Positions 15,515 through 22,720 of a stretch of DNA of 25,367 bases are shown here, one piece after another; the first letter of the stretch is position 1; each line of letters begins with the position of its first letter. Below the pieces are notes generated by a model that did not search any database, had not been told where the DNA came from, and saw nothing but the letters and a program-made list of their open reading frames with translations. Position numbers and translations under genes: made by a program. Origin of the DNA: Embleya sp040605455 (lineage in GTDB: Bacteria > Actinomycetota > Actinomycetes > Streptomycetales > Streptomycetaceae); assembly GCF_040605455.1 (NCBI RefSeq), contig NZ_JBEXCV010000131.1:1-25367 (forward strand). Reading direction: 5' to 3'.

Positions 15515-15961
15515 ATGACCGACGCCGCTGCCGCGCGCGAGACCCACCGACCCGCCGGGTCGACCGAGGACCGCGCCGCCGTCTGGAGCGCACTGCTCGA
15601 CATCTACGCCGGCTTCACGGCCGGCGACCGCGAGCGGATCGACAGCCGCATCCACCCCGAGGCCACCATCTGGGACTCGGCCGCGCCGGAACTCCTGTTC
15701 GGACGGGCCGACCTGGACCGGATCCGCGCCGCCCGGCCGGTCGGCCCGGACGCGCCGGTGGTCACCGGGATCCACGCGAGCGACGAGGTGATCGACGTCT
15801 GGGACGACACCGCCCTCGCCCGCTACACGCTGCGCGTCGACTTCGCCCCCGCAGCCGACGGTTCCACCCCGGCCTCCGAACACATCCGCAACACGGCGGT
15901 GGCCCGCCGCTTCGACCACGGCTGGCTGGTGGTACACAACCACGAGGACCTGCTGGCGTAG
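15515..15961 (+). CDS. NTF2-like/SnoaL-type protein
   Basis: The 148-residue protein has the cone-shaped NTF2-like fold pattern: helical start ALLDIYAGFTAGDRERI, then IHPEATIWDS and LFGRADLDRI, and a C-terminal sheet ending RRFDHGWLVVHNHEDLL. The DUF4440/SnoaL group contains small isomerases, dehydratases and many proteins of unknown role. Its ATG at 15515 has AAGGA 11 bases upstream, and it lies 100 bases after the amidohydrolase in the same direction, so it is probably the last gene of the importer operon. His, Asp and Trp residues lining a pocket are plausible but no reaction can be named. Confidence 0.75.
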   Translation: MTDAAAARETHRPAGSTEDRAAVWSALLDIYAGFTAGDRERIDSRIHPEATIWDSAAPELLFGRADLDRIRAARPVGPDAPVVTGIHASDEVIDVWDDTALARYTLRVDFAPAADGSTPASEHIRNTAVARRFDHGWLVVHNHEDLLA

Positions 15962-15995
15962 CAGGCCCGGCCCAGCGCGGCCCGCGCACCGGCCG

Positions 15996-16016
15996 GCCGC
16001 AGGTCGCGGCAGCGAC
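15996..16016. terminator. Weak hairpin between convergent genes
   Basis: GCCGC-AGGTC-GCGGC (15996-16010) and the alternative GTCGC-GGCA-GCGAC (16003-16016) are short overlapping hairpins between the NTF2-like gene and the convergent ArsR gene. There is no T tract. Confidence 0.25.
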
Positions 16017-16092
16017 CAGGGGTCCGCAACCGGCTGCCCGGCGAGCACGCCGCCCGCGAGCAGGGCGAGCGCGGAGCGCCGGCGTGGTCGAC

Positions 16093-16431
16093 TCACGCCC
16101 AGTCGGCCCTGGCCATCAGCGCGCCCAGCAGGCCGGGGAAGGATTCTTCGAACTCGTCGCGGCGCAGCGCGTTCATCCGCGAGGTGCCCATGTAGTACTG
16201 GCGGATGAGCCCGGCCTCGCGCAGGACATGGAAGTGGTGGGTGGCGGTGGACTTGCTGACCGGCAGTTCGATCGTGCCGCAGCTGAGGGCGTCCGGGGCG
16301 GAGTAGAGCTCGCTGACGATCAGTCGGCGTACCGGGTCGACGAGGGCTTCGAGGACCTGCTGCAGGCTGATCGTGCGAATGTCCGGGTGGGGTGGCACGC
16401 GTTCGCGTCCGCCGCGCTGTGTTGTCGCCAT
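16093..16431 (-). CDS. ArsR-family winged-helix transcriptional regulator
   Basis: This 112-residue protein matches the length and fold of ArsR/SmtB regulators. The winged helix spans about 22-90: LEALVDPVRRLIVSELY, then the recognition helix SKSTATHHFHVLREAGLI followed by the wing RQYYMGTSRMNALRR. The typical metal-binding ELCVC motif is absent; Cys51 stands alone, so it is probably a non-metal member. An AGGAGG box lies 11 bases before ATG 16431. It is divergent from the quinone oxidoreductase, with operator-like repeats between, so autoregulation and control of that gene are likely. Confidence 0.85.
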   Translation of the reverse strand: MATTQRGGRERVPPHPDIRTISLQQVLEALVDPVRRLIVSELYSAPDALSCGTIELPVSKSTATHHFHVLREAGLIRQYYMGTSRMNALRRDEFEESFPGLLGALMARADWA

Positions 16432-16458
16432 CGATCTTTGTACCTCCTGCCGGCATGC

Positions 16459-16522
16459 TACGACACCCATCAAAGTGCGACACGCGTCAAAGTTTGACAG
16501 CTGTCGTACCTTCCGCTTGAGT
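16459..16522. promoter_or_regulatory. Nested operator repeats and promoter between ArsR and oxidoreductase genes
   Basis: Three patterns overlap here. A perfect 13-base palindrome GTCAAA-G-TTTGAC lies at 16486-16498. A direct repeat TCAAAGTGCGACA / TCAAAGTTTGACA occurs at 16470 and 16487 (11 of 13 identical). An outer inverted repeat TACGACA (16459-16465) pairs with TGTCGTA (16502-16508). A perfect -35 TTGACA (16494-16499) sits in the palindrome, with a weaker -10 TTGAGT at 16517-16522 for the rightward gene. Confidence 0.55.
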
Positions 16523-16575
16523 GAGGCACGTCGACGCGGTCCCGTGTCGCCAGTGCTCGGAAGGAACGATGTGCG

Positions 16576-17574
16576 ATGGTCAGGACAGTGCGCTTCCACG
16601 AACTCGGCGGGCCGGACGTGCTGCGCGTGGAGGACGCCGAACTCGGCGCACCGGGCCCCGGTGAACTGGCGATCCGGGTGGACGCGATCGGCATCAACCG
16701 CGCCGAGGCCCTGTTCCGCAGCGGCAACTACATCCAGGACGTCAAGGAGTTCCCCGCCCGCCTCGGCCTGGAGGCGTCCGGCGTGGTCGAGGCCGTCGGC
16801 CCCGGGGTCACCGGCTTCGAGGTCGGTCGGCCGATCAGCGTGGTGCCCGCCTTCTCGATGAACGACTACGGCGTCTACGCCGAACGCGCGATCGTTCCCG
16901 CGTCGGCCGTGCTGCACCGGCCCGAGTCCCTGGACGCGGTCGCCGGCGCGGCGGTGTGGATGCCGTACCTCACCGCCTACGGCGCGCTGGTCGAGGTCGG
17001 CGGGATACGCGCCGGCGACACGGTCGTCCTGACCGCCGCCTCCAGCAGCGTGGGCCTGGCCGCGATCCGCGTGGCGCACCGGGTCGGCGCGGTGCCGATC
17101 GCCACCACCCGCACGCGGGCCAAGGCGGAACAACTGCGCAAGGCCGGCGCCGCCGAGGTGATCGTCACCGGGGAAGAGGACATCGTCGAGCGGGTGCGTG
17201 CCTTCACCGGAGGTCGCGGCGCCGAATTCGTCTTCGACGCAGTCGCCGGCCCCGGCGTGGTGGACCTGGCCAGGGTGGTCGCCCCCGGCGGCACACTCCT
17301 GATCTACGGCGCGCTGAGCGGCGAGGTGACCCCCTATCCGGGATTCGACCTCGGCATGCCCGCGTTGAACATGCGCACCTATACCGCCCTGGAGACCACC
17401 ACCGACCCGGAGCGGCTGCGCCGGGCCGAGGCGTTCGTCACCTCCGGCGTGCGTACCGGCGCCTTCGAGGCGAGCGTGGACCGCACCTTCGATCTTGAGC
17501 GGATCGTCGACGCGCACCGCTACCTGGAGGCGGGCGCCCAGGTCGGCAAGATCGTGGTCACCGTCGACCACTGA
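16576..17574 (+). CDS. Zinc-independent quinone oxidoreductase (MDR superfamily)
   Basis: The 332-residue protein begins FHELGGPDVLRVED, the quinone-oxidoreductase signature, with GINRAEALFRSGNY where zinc alcohol dehydrogenases have their Cys ligands; no structural or catalytic zinc Cys are seen. The NAD(P)H-binding fold runs at about 145-175, with AASSSVGLAAIRVA in place of the usual A-A-A-G-G-V-G. The end GAQVGKIVVTVDH is typical. It probably reduces quinones or enones, perhaps in defence against electrophiles, if the divergent ArsR protein senses such compounds (inference). ATG 16576 follows GGAAGGA at about 16559-16565. Confidence 0.87.
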   Translation: MVRTVRFHELGGPDVLRVEDAELGAPGPGELAIRVDAIGINRAEALFRSGNYIQDVKEFPARLGLEASGVVEAVGPGVTGFEVGRPISVVPAFSMNDYGVYAERAIVPASAVLHRPESLDAVAGAAVWMPYLTAYGALVEVGGIRAGDTVVLTAASSSVGLAAIRVAHRVGAVPIATTRTRAKAEQLRKAGAAEVIVTGEEDIVERVRAFTGGRGAEFVFDAVAGPGVVDLARVVAPGGTLLIYGALSGEVTPYPGFDLGMPALNMRTYTALETTTDPERLRRAEAFVTSGVRTGAFEASVDRTFDLERIVDAHRYLEAGAQVGKIVVTVDH

Positions 17575-17618
17575 TGTGCGGCGTCGAGGTGAGCCGGGTG
17601 GGGTCGATCCCGCGACGA

Positions 17619-18227
17619 TCAGCGCGAGAGCGGGCGGCGGGGTGAGGAGCCGGGGCCGCCGGGCGTGGATCCGCGCAGCACGACGTCGGGGCCGTGGCCC
17701 AGGGTGAGGGCCATCCGGATGTCGTCGAAGCGCTCGTTGTCGACCTCGATGACGTTGGGCAGGCGACCCCACACGGTGAAGCCGAACTCCTCGTAGAGCT
17801 CGATGGCGCCGTGGTTGTTGCCCCGTACGCCCAGGGCGAGGGTCTCGATGCCGGCTTGGCGGGCGCTGTCGATCAGGGCCGTCATCAGCAGGCGGCCCAG
17901 GCCCAGGCCGCGGCTGGTGGGGTGGGCCATCACCTTCTCGACGTCGGCGGAATGTGCGAAGACCGGTTCGGGCCGGCGTCGCCACAGGCCGGTCGCGGCG
18001 ACGACGCCGTCGACCAGGGCGATCACGAGCGCGGCGTCGCCGACGCGGATGGCGGCGAGCGAGTCCTCCAGCCACGCGTCCGTGGCGGGCTTGCTCGGCG
18101 GGGACAGGTAGCCGATCGCGCCACCGAGGCGCGCGACGTCGTGAAAGACCCGGTGGATCTCCGCGCGCAGCCGGTCGTCGGCGTCGGTGGGCCAGAACAA
18201 TTCGATCCTCGGTTCCATGGCGGACAT
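17619..18227 (-). CDS. GNAT family N-acetyltransferase
   Basis: The 202-residue protein has a standard GNAT core: motif A VEKVMAHPTSRGLGLGRLL with the acetyl-CoA loop RGLGLG, then the motif B region LALGVRGNNHGAIELYEEFGFTVWG (LALGVRGNN and LYEEFGF are the telling parts). A tail of about 25 residues, rich in Pro/Ser/Arg, follows. ATG 18227 has GGGAA close upstream; ATG 18218 is three codons later and less well placed. It is convergent with the quinone oxidoreductase (44 bases) and divergent from hglS. Acceptor unknown. Confidence 0.82.
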   Translation of the reverse strand: MSAMEPRIELFWPTDADDRLRAEIHRVFHDVARLGGAIGYLSPPSKPATDAWLEDSLAAIRVGDAALVIALVDGVVAATGLWRRRPEPVFAHSADVEKVMAHPTSRGLGLGRLLMTALIDSARQAGIETLALGVRGNNHGAIELYEEFGFTVWGRLPNVIEVDNERFDDIRMALTLGHGPDVVLRGSTPGGPGSSPRRPLSR

Positions 18228-18398
18228 TGTTCCCGGCCCGATTGTGTGCGCGCGCACCGGTCCGGCAGGGCCACGATCCTCCCGGGGTGCGGGGGCCGGC
18301 CCGCCCTCGCGTCGGGTCGCCCACCCGGGGCACGGCGACCGGGCCGCTGGGCGTGGCGCGGACCGGGGTGGGGGCGACCCGGCGAAGGTGGGAGTACA

Positions 18399-18411
18399 CG
18401 CACCTGGTGCG
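18399..18411. promoter_or_regulatory. Perfect 13-base palindrome upstream of hglS
   Basis: CGCACC-T-GGTGCG is a perfect odd palindrome 76 bases before the hglS start. It lies in a 259-base divergent intergenic stretch with no other clear signal. Confidence 0.35.
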
Positions 18412-18486
18412 CGGGTACGACCCGAGGGTTGCGTGATCCGGGGATCGAGATGACGACCTCGGTGCCGACCCGACCGAGGAGAATCC

Positions 18487-19887
18487 ATGGGTACCGTGCC
18501 TGCCTGGCAATTGCGAGCCGCCTTCGCACGCCGTCTGTCGGACATGTACGGATCCGAAGTACCGGCCTACACCACGCTCTTGGCCGCGGTCGGGGAGATC
18601 AACGAGGACGTGTCCCGCGTCGACGGCGCCGCCGGCCGACTGGGCGGCATCGAGCGGGTCGCCGCGGAACGACACGGCGCGATCCGGGTCGGCACGGCCG
18701 GGGAACTGCGTCAGGTCGCCGCGATCTTCGGTGCGATGGGGATGCACCCGGTCGGCTTCTACGACCTGCGCGAGGCAAGTCGCAGCTCGGTTCCGGTGGT
18801 GTCCACGGCCTTTCGCCCAATTGAATCGGCCGAGTTGGCCCGCAATCCCTTCCGGGTCTTCACGTCCTTGCTGACCACGGCCGATCGCCGATACTTCGAC
18901 CCGGACCTGCGGGCCCGGCTGGAGGCGTTCCTGGCCGGCCGCGAGCTCTTTCCCGCCGAGTTGTCGGAGCTGGCCGAACGGGGCGAGCGCGAGGGCGGGC
19001 TCGACCCGCAGTCGGCCGAACGATTCCTGACGCTCGCCGTCGACGCCTTCCGGCTGTCCGCCACGCCGATCGACCGGGCCTGGTACGAGGAACTGGCCCG
19101 GGTGTCCGCGGTGGCCGCGGACATCGGCGGGGTGTCCGGCACGCACATCAACCACCTCACCCCTCGGGTGCTGGACATCGATCGGCTCTACCGGGAGATG
19201 GCACGGCGCGGGATCACCATGATCGACGAGATCCAGGGTCCGCCCCGCTGGGACGGCCCCGACGTGCTGCTGCGACAGACCTCGTTCCGGGCCCTGGACG
19301 AGAAGCGGCACTTCCGCCGTGCCGACGGCGGCACCGAGATCGCCACACTGCGGGTGCGGTTCGGCGAGGTCGAGGCCCGAGGCATCGCCCTGACCGCGAC
19401 CGGCCGGGCCCTGTACGACGACCTCATGGCCGAGACCGACCGGCGGGCCGGCGACGCCGCGACGGTGGACCGGGCCGGGATCGCCCGCGAGCTGTGGACC
19501 GCACGTTTCCCCCGCACCGAGCGGGAACTTGCCCTGAACGCACAGGCGTTCTTCACCTACCGAGCGGTCGCAGCCGATCGGCGCCCCGCCGATCGACAAC
19601 CTCCGGCAGACCTGGCCGGCCAACTCGACCAGGGCTGGATCGACGCCGAGCCGATCGTGTACGAGGACTTCCTGCCCCGCTCCGCCGCCGGCATCTTCCA
19701 ATCCAACCTGACCGACGCCGGCACCCGGGACGCCGCCCGCTCCGGCGCTCACTACGACCGGCGATGGTTGGCCGAGGTCATCGAGCGACCCGTCCACGAT
19801 CCGGTCGACCTCTACGGCGCACAACAGCACGCCTCCCTGGCCGAGGCCCGCGCCGCCCTCGGACTCCCGCCCGCCGCGCCGGGTTGA
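18487..19887 (+). CDS. hglS: 2-oxoadipate dioxygenase/decarboxylase (HglS, DUF1338/YdcJ family)
   Basis: The 466-residue protein has the length and motifs of the DUF1338 family: RHGAIRVGTAGEL (His63, Arg67), MGMHPVGFYDL, GTHINHLTPRVLDID (His220 and His223) and RFGEVEARG (Glu294). As I recall, P. putida HglS binds Fe(II) with His70, His226 and Glu294 and uses Arg74 for substrate; the spacing His63/Arg67 and Glu294 agrees. The enzyme converts 2-oxoadipate plus O2 to D-2-hydroxyglutarate and CO2 in lysine catabolism. GAGGAGA stands just before ATG 18487. The ALDH7-type gene downstream supplies the previous oxidation step, supporting the call. An aminotransferase making 2-oxoadipate is not in the window. 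Confidence 0.88.
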   Translation: MGTVPAWQLRAAFARRLSDMYGSEVPAYTTLLAAVGEINEDVSRVDGAAGRLGGIERVAAERHGAIRVGTAGELRQVAAIFGAMGMHPVGFYDLREASRSSVPVVSTAFRPIESAELARNPFRVFTSLLTTADRRYFDPDLRARLEAFLAGRELFPAELSELAERGEREGGLDPQSAERFLTLAVDAFRLSATPIDRAWYEELARVSAVAADIGGVSGTHINHLTPRVLDIDRLYREMARRGITMIDEIQGPPRWDGPDVLLRQTSFRALDEKRHFRRADGGTEIATLRVRFGEVEARGIALTATGRALYDDLMAETDRRAGDAATVDRAGIARELWTARFPRTERELALNAQAFFTYRAVAADRRPADRQPPADLAGQLDQGWIDAEPIVYEDFLPRSAAGIFQSNLTDAGTRDAARSGAHYDRRWLAEVIERPVHDPVDLYGAQQHASLAEARAALGLPPAAPG

Positions 19888-19957
19888 CCCGCCGCCGCCC
19901 GATCCGCCGCGCCGGCCGTAGCCGTCCTGGCTCCCGCCGCACTCGTTCGCGCTCCCT

Positions 19958-20046
19958 GCCGCTCGTCGTCGCCCCCGGCCGCTCGTCGCCGCCGGAGCCG
20001 AGCCCCGCCGTCCCCGCCCCTGCCTCCGCCTCCGCCCCCGCCAGGA
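19958..20046. other. C-rich leader with possible G-quadruplex strand, before ALDH7 gene
   Basis: The 165 bases between hglS and the ALDH gene are strongly pyrimidine-rich on the plus strand. A direct repeat GCCGCTCGTCG occurs at 19958 and 19978. The minus strand opposite about 20005-20042 has four G runs of four or five, enough for a G-quadruplex on the template strand. No gene is seen here. Confidence 0.4.
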
Positions 20047-20052
20047 GCCCTC

Positions 20053-21594
20053 ATGCCCGACTCCGCCACCACACCCCTTCCCGACACCGACCGGCTGCGC
20101 GCGCGAGCGGACGCGTGCCTGCGCCGCTGTGGCGCCGTGCCCGGACCCGACGCCGGGGACCTGGTCGCGCGAACCCCGATCACCGGCGGCGTCCTGCGCC
20201 GGCTCGCCTCCTCCACGCCGGAGCAGGTCACCGAAGCGATCGGCGCCGCACACCGCGCGTTCGGCGTCTGGCGCACGACGCCCGCGCCGGTACGCGGGGC
20301 GTTGGTCAAGCGATTGGGTGAACTGCTGGCGGAGCACCACGAGGACCTGGCCGAGCTGATCACCCTGGAGGCGGGCAAGATCCGGACCGAGGCGCGCGGG
20401 GAGGTGCAGGAGATGGTCGACGTCTGCGACTTCGCCGTCGGGCTCTCCCGCCAGTTGTACGGGCGGACCATGCCCTCGGAGCGACCCGGGCACCGCCTGT
20501 CCGAGTCGTGGCATCCGTTGGGCGTGGTCGGCGTCGTCTCCGCCTTCAACTTCCCGGCGGCGGTGTGGTCGTGGAACACCGCGATCGCCCTGGTCTGCGG
20601 TGACGCCGTGGTGTGGAAGCCGTCCGAACTGACCCCGCTCACCTCGATGGCCTGCGCCGCGCTGCTCGCCAGGGCTGCCGCCGACGTCGGCGCGCCGACC
20701 GATGTGCATCGCCTGGTGCTCGGGCAGCGTGCGGTCGGCGAAGTGCTGGTCGCGGATCCGCGCATCGCATTGGTGAGCGCGACCGGTTCGGTGCGGATGG
20801 GCCGGGAGATCGGACCCCGGGTCGCCGCCCGGTTCGGTCGCTGCCTGCTCGAACTCGGCGGCAACAACGCCGTGATCGTCACGCCGTCGGCCGACCCGGA
20901 CCTCGCGGTGCGCGGCATCGTCTTCGCCGCGGCCGGCACCGCCGGACAGCGCTGCACCACGCTGCGTCGGGTGATCGTGCACGAGGACGTCGCGGACGTG
21001 CTCGTCGAGCGGCTGACCCGGGCCTACGCGGAGCTGAGGATCGGCGATCCGTTCGCGGAGAGCACCCTGGTCGGGCCGCTGATCGGCGCCGCTTCGGGGG
21101 AGGCGATGGCCGCCGCGCTGGACCGGGCGCGGGCCGACGGCGGCGACGTGGTGGTCGGCGGCGAGCGGGTGCCCCGGCCGGAGGCACCCGACGCGGTGTA
21201 CGTACGTCCCGCGATCGTGCGGATGCCCGGGCAGACCGAGATCGTGCGGGAGGAGACCTTCGCGCCCATCCTCTACGTGCTCACCTACCGCACGTTCGAC
21301 CAGGCCGTCGCCCTGAACAACAGTGTGCCGCACGGACTTTCGTCCGGCGTCTTCACCCGGGACCAGCGCGAGGCCGAACGATTCCTGGCCGCGGACGGCT
21401 CCGACTGCGGCATCGCCAACGTCAACATCGGCACCTCCGGCGCCGAGATCGGCGGCGCGTTCGGCGGCGAGAAGGAGACCGGCGGCGGTCGCGAATCCGG
21501 ATCCGACGCGTGGCGCGCGTACATGCGCCGGGCGACCAACACGGTCAACTACTCGGACGAACTCCCGCTCGCCCAAGGGGTCGACTTCGGCTGA
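20053..21594 (+). CDS. ALDH7/antiquitin-type aldehyde dehydrogenase (probable alpha-aminoadipate semialdehyde dehydrogenase)
   Basis: The 513-residue NAD-dependent enzyme carries Asn166 (AFNFP), Glu267 (LELGGNN) and catalytic Cys301 (TAGQRCTTLRR). The sequence GQRCTTLRR and the ending GGGRESGSDAWRAYMRR with TNTVNYS are hallmarks of the ALDH7A1 (antiquitin) subfamily, which oxidises alpha-aminoadipate semialdehyde to aminoadipate in lysine and pipecolate breakdown (AmaB in P. putida). AGGAG lies five bases before ATG 20053. It follows hglS, the next but one step of the same pathway, in the same direction 165 bases downstream. The subfamily call is firm; the physiological substrate is inferred. 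Confidence 0.88.
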   Translation: MPDSATTPLPDTDRLRARADACLRRCGAVPGPDAGDLVARTPITGGVLRRLASSTPEQVTEAIGAAHRAFGVWRTTPAPVRGALVKRLGELLAEHHEDLAELITLEAGKIRTEARGEVQEMVDVCDFAVGLSRQLYGRTMPSERPGHRLSESWHPLGVVGVVSAFNFPAAVWSWNTAIALVCGDAVVWKPSELTPLTSMACAALLARAAADVGAPTDVHRLVLGQRAVGEVLVADPRIALVSATGSVRMGREIGPRVAARFGRCLLELGGNNAVIVTPSADPDLAVRGIVFAAAGTAGQRCTTLRRVIVHEDVADVLVERLTRAYAELRIGDPFAESTLVGPLIGAASGEAMAAALDRARADGGDVVVGGERVPRPEAPDAVYVRPAIVRMPGQTEIVREETFAPILYVLTYRTFDQAVALNNSVPHGLSSGVFTRDQREAERFLAADGSDCGIANVNIGTSGAEIGGAFGGEKETGGGRESGSDAWRAYMRRATNTVNYSDELPLAQGVDFG

Positions 21595-21938
21595 GTCGGC
21601 AACGGCGCGTTCCCCGTGCCCGGGTGCGAGGAAGCCCCCTGTCCGGACCGTGCCCGGGCGCTCGGTGCCGGTGTGTCAGCCGTGGCTGGAGCGGCCGTGT
21701 CGCCAGTAACCGAAGAAGGCGATATCTGTGGGACCTTGCGCTCGTTCACCAGGCCCGACGGCGTCGACCGACCGGCGGCCGCAGCCGCGCGAGCTGCACG
21801 CACGACCGGGCGCCGGCCCGTTCGCGACCGCGTCCTCGCGCGAGCTGCTCACTTTTTCGGCAGGCGACTGCGATCACCCGCCACTAGGATCCCGACGGTC
21901 GATCAACAGATCTGCACGACCATGGCGGAAGGACGAGA
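21595..21938. other. Intergenic region of 344 bases
   Basis: No gene is supported here. It contains a small inverted repeat CAGCC-GT-GGCTG (21677-21688), a direct repeat CGTGCCCGGG (21615 and 21649), and near its end a TAGGAT hexamer that may be a -10 box. Confidence 0.5.
21885..21890 (+). promoter_or_regulatory. Possible -10 box of the GNAT gene
   Basis: TAGGAT fits the actinomycete TAnnnT pattern and lies 48 bases before ATG 21939. No good -35 was found at 17-18 bases. Confidence 0.3.
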
Positions 21939-22496
21939 ATGTTCGCGACATCCCTGGGCGACGGAGCCGAGTTGCGGCCGCTGGAGCCATGGCGGGCCGA
22001 GGAGTTCCTCGCCCACATCGACCGCGGCCGCGAGTTCATCGGCCGACACGTCGGGCTCTCCGACGCCGCCGCCGATCTCGATTCCGCGCGGGGTTGGCTC
22101 CAGTCCTACGCCGACAAGACCGCTGCCGACGCCGGGCGGTTGTACGGCATCTGGCTCGACGGGCTGCTCGTCGGCGGGGTGCTCTTCCGGACCTTCGACG
22201 CGCCTGCGGGCAACTGCGAGGCGGGCTGCTGGCTCGAACCGGCCGCCGCCGGCCGGGGATTGGTCACCCGCGCGGCAACGCTGATCCTCGACTGGGCGAT
22301 CCGCGAGCGCGGAATCCACCGGGTGGAGTGGTTCGTGTCCTCGGAGAACACGCCGAGCATCAACGTGGCCAAGCGCCTGGGCATGACCCGCGACGGTGTC
22401 CAGCGACAGAACCACCTCTACCGAGGCGTGCGTCAGGACACCGAGATCTGGTCCGTCCTGGCCCCGGACTGGCACGCCGCGCGCGGCACCGCCTGA
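21939..22496 (+). CDS. RimJ/RimL-type GNAT N-acetyltransferase
   Basis: The 185-residue protein reads ELRPLEPWRAEEFLAHIDRGREFI at the start, the typical N-terminus of RimL/YdaF-like acetyltransferases, then CEAGCWLEPAAAGRGLVTRAA (acetyl-CoA loop AAAGRG, weakly conserved) and VEWFVSSENTPSINVAKRLGM, with the Asn-Ser-Asn-type motif seen in this subgroup. AAGGA stands 8 bases before ATG 21939. Members acetylate protein N-termini or small amines. It is convergent with the TetR gene; hairpins lie between. Confidence 0.85.
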   Translation: MFATSLGDGAELRPLEPWRAEEFLAHIDRGREFIGRHVGLSDAAADLDSARGWLQSYADKTAADAGRLYGIWLDGLLVGGVLFRTFDAPAGNCEAGCWLEPAAAGRGLVTRAATLILDWAIRERGIHRVEWFVSSENTPSINVAKRLGMTRDGVQRQNHLYRGVRQDTEIWSVLAPDWHAARGTA

Positions 22497-22530
22497 CCGC
22501 CGCGCCGGCGCGCGGGGCCGGGCGCGGTTT

Positions 22531-22558
22531 CGGGGGCACCCGCGAGCAGGCGCCCCCG
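22531..22558. terminator. GC-rich stem-loop between convergent genes
   Basis: CGGGGGC (22531-22537) pairs with GCCCCCG (22552-22558) across a 14-base loop. It is 35 bases past the GNAT stop and may end transcription from either side. There is no T tract, as is common in high-GC actinomycetes. Confidence 0.45.
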
Positions 22559-22649
22559 GGCCGGCGGCCGGCTTCGCGGACGGAGTCGAAGCGACCTACC
22601 GGATCGCCCCGCACTTCGCACCATTTCTCGGACTCCCCGCCGGGTCGAG

Positions 22650-22677
22650 GACCTGCGCCGGTACGCGCCGGCAGGTC
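22650..22677. terminator. Second stem-loop, nearer the TetR gene end
   Basis: GACCTGC (22650-22656) pairs with GCAGGTC (22671-22677), 44 bases past the TetR stop when read on the minus strand. Confidence 0.4.
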
Positions 22678-22720
22678 GAGGGTGTCCGCCGGGGGGTCCG
22701 GCACGCCGGTCGTGCGAGGT

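Noticed and set aside
16093..21576. Unbroken minus-strand reading frame of about 1,827 codons across ArsR, oxidoreductase, GNAT, hglS and ALDH7
   Set aside because: It is a by-product of high-GC codon bias: it lies antisense to several recognisable genes and has no domain of its own apart from the ArsR end (16093-16431).
22497..22720. Open frames between the GNAT and TetR genes
   Set aside because: They are extensions or shadows of the flanking genes; the region instead carries two hairpins.
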